From Rhizobium sp. ICMP 5592 (GTDB lineage Bacteria > Pseudomonadota > Alphaproteobacteria > Rhizobiales > Rhizobiaceae): DNA of 64,000 bases. Below are positions 59,553 through 64,000 of the stretch, piece after piece. The notes beneath the pieces were generated by a model, which did no database searches, was not told the DNA's origin, and was given only the letters and a program-made list of their open reading frames with translations. The stretch covers positions 91,178 to 155,177 of the forward strand of contig NZ_QSNT01000010.1 of NCBI RefSeq assembly GCF_009498525.1, read 5' to 3'. Within the stretch, counting starts at the first letter, position 1, and every line of letters starts with the position of its first letter. A program made the position numbers and the translations under genes.

Positions 59553-59569
59553 CCACCGGACAGCGGTGG
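59553..59569. repeat. CCACCG-N5-CGGTGG inverted repeat
   Basis: CCACCG at 59553-59558 and CGGTGG at 59564-59569 form a perfect inverted repeat with the same half-sites as the ends of the palindrome at 59388-59407. It lies about 90 bases before the IHF/HU-type gene. Confidence 0.5.
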
Positions 59570-59658
59570 ATCCTTCTTGGCAACAATGTTGGTACGTCTT
59601 GCCGCCCGAATTGCGATAAAGAAGAGATCTCTTCTTTCGGAGCTTTGGATCGGAGAAC

Positions 59659-60003
59659 ATGACCACGAAAACCGTGACGCGCGCAGATTTAGCGCATGCT
59701 GTGTTTCAAAAGATCGGCCTTTCACGAACAGAATCATCCGATCTTGTGGAGGCCGTGCTCGGTGAGATCGGCGATGCACTTGTGCGCGGAGAACCGATAG
59801 GACTTTCATCATTTGCCTCGTTTCAGTTGAACGCTAAAACCCACCGGCCGGGCCGCAACCCACGAACAGGGGAAGAGGTACTCATTTCCGCGCGCCGGGT
59901 CGTAAAGTTCACAGCATCAGATGTGATGAAATCACGAATTCAAAAGGCTCATAAATCCCGAAAGGCAAAAGCCAAAGTCCCTCCACGGGATCCAAGCCGA
60001 TAA
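59659..60003 (+). CDS. IHF-alpha/HU-type nucleoid protein, plasmid-encoded
   Basis: This is a 114-residue DNA-bending protein. The N-terminal helical part is TRADLAHAVFQKIGLSRTES with DLVEAVLGEIGDALVRGEPI, then the GLSSFASFQLNAKTHRPGRN beta segment and the DNA-intercalating arm RNPRTGEEVLISARRVVKFT with its Arg-Asn-Pro tip. A lysine-rich tail extends about ten residues beyond usual IHF-alpha. It is separate from repABC by 364 bases. A plasmid copy may influence replication, transfer or recombination, or replace a host protein; this is inference. Confidence 0.9.
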   Translation: MTTKTVTRADLAHAVFQKIGLSRTESSDLVEAVLGEIGDALVRGEPIGLSSFASFQLNAKTHRPGRNPRTGEEVLISARRVVKFTASDVMKSRIQKAHKSRKAKAKVPPRDPSR

Positions 60004-60155
60004 CATATCCTTGGCCGAACCGCCCGTTAGGTTTCGGCGTCAGAAGGAGCAGGAGGGGCTATCCCCTATCTCACACATGGACTATCGGTATAAACTCGTC
60101 GAAGGGCCCTTTAGGCAATTGAGCTGACGTTGAAACTTTGACAACGTGGCGTCCC

Positions 60156-60680
60156 ATGAAGCCAAAGAAAGAAGGGAGGAAGCCCTCCCCCGACAAATCA
60201 AAGCACCTGCTCCAACAGCTAGCGCAAACGCCAGACAAACTCTTTGGCGGAACGTTCCGCAGCCAGTTCGGTGCCTTGTGCTTTCGGTATAAAGACGACG
60301 GAGAAGAATTCGAAATTCTGGTCATTACATCGCGTGACAGTGGACGATGGATCATTCCCAAGGGTTGGCCGATGAAAGGCAAGAAGCCCTATGAGGCGGC
60401 GGCGATCGAAGCGTGGGAGGAAGCAGGCGTCCGCGGCACGGTGAGGAAAAAGACAATAGGCCGATATACTTATTTGAAGGAGCTTGATGAGGGCAATGTT
60501 GCGCCCTGCATCGTCGAGATGTTTCAAATAGAAGTGAAAGAGGTCCTCGCCGATTTCAAGGAAAAGGGGCAACGCGTCCTCCACTGGGTAACGCCGGACG
60601 AGGCTGCCAGACGGGTTCGTGAAATCGAGCTGAAATCTCTGCTCGTCCATTTCATCCCGCAGGCCAAGAGATCACAATAG
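60156..60680 (+). CDS. Nudix-family hydrolase with altered Nudix box
   Basis: This 174-residue protein contains the block WIIPKGWPMKGKKPYEAAAI followed by EAWEEAGVRG. Compared with the Nudix box (G-x5-E-x7-R-E-U-x-E-E-x-G-U), the three later glutamates that bind metal are kept, the first Glu is Lys, and the usual Arg is Ile. The KGWP motif recalls the diphosphoinositol polyphosphate/diadenosine phosphohydrolase-like group. It would hydrolyse a nucleoside diphosphate-linked compound, if active. I prefer the ATG at 60156 to a TTG at 60138. Confidence 0.82.
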   Translation: MKPKKEGRKPSPDKSKHLLQQLAQTPDKLFGGTFRSQFGALCFRYKDDGEEFEILVITSRDSGRWIIPKGWPMKGKKPYEAAAIEAWEEAGVRGTVRKKTIGRYTYLKELDEGNVAPCIVEMFQIEVKEVLADFKEKGQRVLHWVTPDEAARRVREIELKSLLVHFIPQAKRSQ

Positions 60681-60950
60681 TTTGCGAAAGGTCGGGCCAT
60701 TATCCGACCAAAGCAAACGAACATGCGATGTATGTCACTTAGCGTTTGTTCGCGTGACTGCTGGAATTCTCCGGCGACCTTAAGGTCGTTCAGGCATCTA
60801 GATTATCGTTTGGTGGAGAACTCTTTGTTGCCCCTATGCGTTGCATCGAAACATTTGAATGAGCCCAGCGTCAGTTTTGTCGGCGCTCGTGTGCGTTAGA
60901 TCTCTGCCGCCTCCCGCGAACGCGGCTAGCGTGGCAACCGCTATCGGTAT
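60681..60950. other. Gene-free spacer
   Basis: I see nothing recognisable in these 270 bases. Confidence 0.35.
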
Positions 60951-60998
60951 TTAGATGACAAGCCGCGCCGCTCGCCCGTTCTTCAGTTCGGCATTCCT
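60951..60998 (-). pseudogene. Fragment of a tyrosine recombinase gene (last codons)
   Basis: The minus strand ends NAELKNGRAARLVI-stop. This matches the last 14 residues of the recombinase at 63632-64000 (NAERKNGRAARLVI) at 13 positions, with about 37 of 48 bases identical. Similarity stops upstream of this point, so only a tail remains. Confidence 0.6.
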
Positions 60999-61360
60999 GG
61001 AGCGTGAAATCGCGATTGGCTGCTTCCCAAGTTCGCGTGGAGCAGCAGGGGAGAGGGGGGCAAGGAGAAAAACCGAGGGGTATCGCCACCGCGTCAGCGG
61101 CCAGCCGAAGATGTTCGGCCAGGTCCTGCAGGCCTTCGAGCCGAAGGATGGGGAGACGGCTTTTTGTCCTTGCTGGGGAGAGGGGGCGGAGCCTTCTTTC
61201 CCCGCTCAAGAGAAAGAGCCCGCCGGCGCCGGCGTCATGATGCCGCTTCAGCGGCCCGAAAACGTGATCCTCATCGACATCGATGAAGCCGGACAGTTGT
61301 GATATACGATCCTGGCTTGACGTATTGTGAGCAACTTTCGCTCTAACCCTTTATTGACAA
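60999..61360. other. Spacer with unassigned frames
   Basis: A plus-strand frame (60955-61302) is open and ends GVMMPLQRPENVILIDIDEA-GQL, which has a protein-like look, but its start is within the recombinase tail and I cannot assign a family. It may be another degraded phage or plasmid gene. Confidence 0.3.
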
Positions 61361-61777
61361 ATGTTCGTCAGTAGACCGCTTCTCAACCACGGTGAATTTC
61401 TGGCCTAGGCCACATCCGAAGGCTTTGCGGATACCGTTGCCTCGGACGAGTTGCATGTCACGATCGCAACCTCCCGCGGTACGGTGAACTGGGAGCAGAT
61501 GCTGCCATGCGCGGGCGATTTGAACGTGCGCACCGGGGGCCGAAGGTCGGTCCGGAATTTTGGCGGTGTGATCGTGTTGATCTTCGTCTGCCAGCGGCTC
61601 TCCCATCGACATGCTGAGTTTCGCCGGCTCGGAATGAGCTGGGATTTTCCCAGCTACACGCCGCATATTTCGTTTGCGTTTGACCAGGAAATAGATCTAG
61701 CCGAAGTTGGACCCTACCCAGGCCGGCTTCATTTCGGCCCGGAATGCTTCCAAGTCGATATAATCGATTCCCTCTAA
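61361..61777 (+). pseudogene. 2H phosphoesterase resembling phage Acb1 (anti-CBASS) proteins, interrupted by an amber codon
   Basis: From the ATG at 61361 the frame reads MFVSRPLLNHGEFLA, a TAG at 61406-61408, then ATSEGFADTVASDELHVTIA, TSRGTVNWEQM and a C-terminal YTPHISFAFDQEIDLAEVGP with YPGRLHFGPECFQVD. The two His-x-Thr/Ser motifs (HVT and HIS) are those of 2H phosphoesterases. The surrounding residues recall the Acb1-like domain found in phages, where it degrades CBASS cyclic nucleotides. In relatives the stop position is typically Trp (AWA), so TGG to TAG is the simplest change. A shorter product from an ATG at 61451 would lack part of the first motif strand. Family assignment is from memory. 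Confidence 0.5.
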
Positions 61778-62167
61778 GGCGATTACTTGGTGAACATGCG
61801 TAATCGACCAACGCTCGACGTCCAAAGGTTTTTTGGGGACGCAAACGTCGCTCCCTCAGACGAGAAGGGCAACCCTACAAGCAACACTGACATCGAATTC
61901 CGCGTCCGCACCACTCGGCTCACGGCGCCCTTGGGCGTACCGACGACATTGGGAGGCCATTGCCTGATAACGTCTCAACAGCTTCGTCAAGCGCCATCGT
62001 CGGCAGAGGGTGCCAGGCGTCCGGTTGGGGGCGTAGACGCCTGGCGCAGTTGGGGCGTTCACCGGGTAGTGAACAGCTCATCGATACAACCAACGTTGCT
62101 GCGCGTACAGACACCCAGATGGGTAGGGTATTCTGTTAAAATCGACAGACCACTAGAGAAGGGCTGA
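61778..62167. other. Spacer without supported gene
   Basis: Open frames exist on both strands (for example 61787-62167 plus) but none shows recognisable features. Confidence 0.35.
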
Positions 62168-62351
62168 TATGGCAAAGATGATCCTCTAGTTGGCGGCGAG
62201 GGGAACGCTTAATCAACTCCGGCTCAACGAGTTTCTCGCGCACCATCCGTTGGACGGCAGGGCGCAATCGTTCGACTGTCCAGTCGTGACCGCGGCGATT
62301 GAGGATATCGGGTTCATCTCGGATCAGTTTAAGGCCTCGGTTGAGTGGTGA
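62168..62351 (-). pseudogene. C-terminal region fragment of a recombinase/resolvase-type protein
   Basis: The minus strand contains RGLKLIRDEPDILNRRGHDW, then TVERLRPAVQRMVREKLVEP and ELIKRSPRR. I recall this block from rhizobial recombinase-family proteins. There is no start nor complete domain, and it ends abruptly before the LysE-type gene. Confidence 0.4.
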
Positions 62352-62359
62352 GCTGGCTT

Positions 62360-62962
62360 CTACAAATTGCCCAATAGAATCGGTACTGTCGACGCGACGA
62401 GAAGAAGCGCGACCGAAAGATTGAAGATGCGTGCATAAGTCGGCCGAGTAAGCACATTGCGGAGCAGGCGCCCGGCAGCCGCCCAGACAGCAACACTAGG
62501 GATGGCTACAAGAGCCAGCAAAGCCGCAGCGATCGAGATATTCAGCAGATAGTCGTTGCTGGGAATATAAGTCGCAGCCGCACTCACTGTGATTGCCCAT
62601 GCCTTTGGATTGATCCACTGAAACGCGGCGGCGCCAAAGAAGCCGATGGGCGAACTCTCCTCACCTTCAACAATTGGGCCGCTGCGCGCGATCTTCCATG
62701 CAAGCCAGATGAGATAAAGCGAACCGCCGATCCGCAAAATTTCGTGCGTGATCGAATAGGCCTCGAAAAGCGTGCCTAGGCCGAAGCCAATCGCTAACAT
62801 TTGCAAGGCAACTCCAGCGGCAATGCCGCCTATGAGCGGAAACGACCTGGTTAAACCTACACGAACGCCGGACGCCAGCGCCATTGCGTTGTTGGGTCCC
62901 GGCGTAACTGTCATGAGAAAGGCGAAAACGAGGAATGGCGCGAGAACTACTGGATCGGTCAT
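62360..62962 (-). CDS. LysE/RhtB-family amino acid exporter
   Basis: This 200-residue inner-membrane protein has about six helices. The N-terminus LAPFLVFAFLMTVTPGPNNA with MALASGVRVGLTRSFPLIGG is the signature of LysE/RhtB exporters, which expel amino acids or related compounds. Later blocks are LYLIWLAWKIARSG and GAAAFQWINPKAWAITVSAA. I use the ATG at 62962 and not 63013. It is divergent from an Lrp/AsnC regulator gene, a common pairing in which the regulator senses an amino acid and switches on export. Confidence 0.9.
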   Translation of the reverse strand: MTDPVVLAPFLVFAFLMTVTPGPNNAMALASGVRVGLTRSFPLIGGIAAGVALQMLAIGFGLGTLFEAYSITHEILRIGGSLYLIWLAWKIARSGPIVEGEESSPIGFFGAAAFQWINPKAWAITVSAAATYIPSNDYLLNISIAAALLALVAIPSVAVWAAAGRLLRNVLTRPTYARIFNLSVALLLVASTVPILLGNL

Positions 62963-62991
62963 ACGCGCAATGTTAAGAGCATTTTCGCAGA

Positions 62992-63489
62992 ATGTTGGTG
63001 CGAATGTTATCAACGGAGCCGAAAAAGTTGCAACAAAAGCCTGACTTTGATCGAATTGACCGTCATATATTGCGTGAGCTATCCGTTGATGCGCGCCAGC
63101 CGAATGTACGCTTGGCTGAGCGCGTCGGCTTATCTGCGTCGGCGTGCTTGCGTCGCGTTCAAGAACTGGAGCGCGCCGGTGTCATTACGGGATACCGGGC
63201 GTCGATTGATCGTGCGCGAATGGGAGCCGGGTTCCTCGCCTACATCACGGTCGGGCTGTCCGATCACACCAAGATGAGCCAGGAGGCGTTCGAGCAAGCG
63301 ATGTCGCAGGCCGATGAAGTCGTTGAGTGCCACAACGTGACAGGCACAATAGAATATTTGCTGCGTGTCGAAGTTGCCGACATTGCCACTTACAAGGCGT
63401 TCCATACCAACGTGTTAGGCACGCTGCCGCAGGTCACGGCGATTACCAGCTTCATCGTTCTGGGCTCTCCAAAGGATCAAAGGCGGTGA
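62992..63489 (+). CDS. Lrp/AsnC-family transcriptional regulator
   Basis: This is a 165-residue regulator. The N-terminal helix-turn-helix is FDRIDRHILRELSVDARQPN, then VRLAERVGLSASACLRRVQE and LERAGVITGYRASID. The C-terminal RAM domain, with GFLAYITVGLSDHTKMSQEA, EVVECHNVTGTIEYLLRVEV and VTAITSFIVL, binds amino acids. An ATG at 63004 is an alternative start. The gap to the divergent LysE-type gene is only about 30 bases, so both promoters and the operator must overlap this gap and the 5' ends. Confidence 0.92.
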   Translation: MLVRMLSTEPKKLQQKPDFDRIDRHILRELSVDARQPNVRLAERVGLSASACLRRVQELERAGVITGYRASIDRARMGAGFLAYITVGLSDHTKMSQEAFEQAMSQADEVVECHNVTGTIEYLLRVEVADIATYKAFHTNVLGTLPQVTAITSFIVLGSPKDQRR

Positions 63490-63631
63490 GAGACCCTGTG
63501 CATTTACGGGGCTAGCGTGGGAAGCGCGTTAGCTGCCCTCTGAAGGGCACTGATGCCGCGAGAAAGTGTAGGGGAGGAGACTCATGTATGCCACGTTTGA
63601 GATCGGGGAACCAGACGGCAGACCGTGACGA

Positions 63632-64000
63632 CTAGATAACCAGGCGCGCCGCGCGCCCGTTTTTCCGCTCAGCATTGTTGTAATAGCTGGCCGCCTGCGT
63701 CACCGATTTGTGCTGCGACTGCTGCATGGCCTCGGGGAGCGGAATGCCGCGATTGGCGGCCTCGGTGAGATAGCCAGACCGCAGGCCATGCGCCGAGAAC
63801 ATCTCCGGGTCTAGGCCGGCCTGCTTGACGCGTGCCTTGAGGATGAAGTTGACCGATTGCGGCGTCAGCGCCCGCCGATCGATATTGCCCCACTGATCGA
63901 TGCGCCGGAAGAGAGGCCCACTCTCGATCTTGGCCTCCGCTAGCCAATGTTTCAAGGTGATCACGGGCCGGCCGATCAGTACCACCTGTTCATCGTCATC
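63632..64000 (-). CDS. Tyrosine recombinase/integrase, C-terminal part (5' end outside window)
   Basis: The frame is open from base 64000 to a TAG at 63632 (122 codons). The catalytic domain of a phage-type integrase is visible: the AHGLRSGYLTEAA box with His and Arg, QHKSVTQAASYYNNAE with the later His and the nucleophilic Tyr, and a short tail KNGRAARLVI. It cuts and joins DNA through the Tyr. The N-terminal binding domain lies outside the window. The last codons recur at 60951-60998. Confidence 0.85.
   Translation of the reverse strand, partial: DDDEQVVLIGRPVITLKHWLAEAKIESGPLFRRIDQWGNIDRRALTPQSVNFILKARVKQAGLDPEMFSAHGLRSGYLTEAANRGIPLPEAMQQSQHKSVTQAASYYNNAERKNGRAARLVI

Larger units (their letters stand above)
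59295..59658. other. Post-repC spacer with symmetrical elements
   Basis: No gene is seen in these 364 bases. They hold the 20-bp palindrome at 59388-59407 and the CCACCG/CGGTGG repeat at 59553-59569, with an AT-rich stretch between (59405-59460 and 59520-59545). Any promoter for the IHF/HU-type gene should be in the right-hand part. Confidence 0.4.

Noticed and set aside
55500..59660. Search for a parS site around repABC
   Set aside because: No sequence of the expected GTT-N4-GC-N4-AAC symmetry was found by eye; a computed search over the whole plasmid would be needed to decide.
60955..61302. A plus-strand frame of 115 codons ending in an acidic segment
   Set aside because: The start overlaps the recombinase tail fragment and no family could be assigned; it is kept only as an unassigned frame.
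61787..62167. A plus-strand frame of 126 codons
   Set aside because: No recognisable motif and no good ribosome site; it lies among decayed genes.
1..64000. CRISPR arrays, tRNA and rRNA genes
   Set aside because: No regularly spaced short repeats, cloverleaf-like genes or rRNA segments were recognised.

Overview
The window looks like part of a large repABC plasmid (or chromid) of Agrobacterium, Rhizobium or a close relative in the Rhizobiales. The best evidence lies at 45-59 kb. There a quorum-sensing traI gene and a complete trb mating-pair-formation operon (trbBCDEJKLFGHI, minus strand) are transcribed away from a repABC replication/partition operon (plus strand). Two tra-box-like palindromes lie between them, and a small antisense RNA (repE) can be placed between repB and repC. 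This is the layout of Ti, Ri and related conjugative plasmids. No traR, traM, tra/vir relaxase or opine genes are visible here, and I recognised no tRNA or rRNA genes.

The rest is catabolic and transport cargo separated by insertion-sequence debris. (a) 1-3.1 kb, minus strand: an amidase of the indoleacetamide/mandelamide hydrolase type with a branched-chain/urea-type ABC transporter whose permease runs off the left edge. (b) 3.4-5.5 kb: a truncated IS3-family element, one small conserved hypothetical gene and two transposase remnants. (c) 5.6-19.4 kb: a sugar/polyol locus. Two ribose-type ABC transporters, one on each strand, flank a D-tagatose 3-epimerase-family enzyme, a ROK regulator, a PfkB kinase, a GatZ/KbaZ-family protein and two polyol-type SDR dehydrogenases. 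Together these can be read as polyol uptake, oxidation to a ketohexose, C3 epimerisation, phosphorylation, and C4 epimerisation or aldol cleavage into glycolysis. (d) 19.8-34.8 kb: a TetR regulator diverges from two successive modules, each with a Tat-type dipeptide-family binding protein, two permeases, a fused double ATPase and an NtaA/SnaA/DszA-type flavin monooxygenase. A cysteine-synthase-like gene sits between the modules. I infer scavenging of small organosulfur or S-substituted cysteine compounds. (e) 35-44.6 kb: after IS30-type and ABC-ATPase debris come a MalK/UgpC-type sugar importer (minus), a divergent cytoplasmic GH5 glycosidase, a GntR regulator, a truncated Cys/Met-type PLP enzyme, a class II aldolase-family gene and an IS66 remnant.

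To the right of repC (59.3-64 kb) lie an IHF/HU-type DNA-binding protein, a Nudix hydrolase with altered motif residues, a damaged 2H-phosphoesterase ORF resembling phage Acb1 anti-CBASS proteins, a recombinase remnant, a LysE-type exporter with a divergent Lrp/AsnC regulator, and the 3' part of a tyrosine recombinase. A copy of the last codons of that recombinase also occurs about 2.7 kb to the left.

All calls rest on reading translated sequence and motifs from memory of protein families. No database search or structure prediction was run. Starts were adjusted where a Shine-Dalgarno sequence, gene overlap or family length made one choice clearly better.
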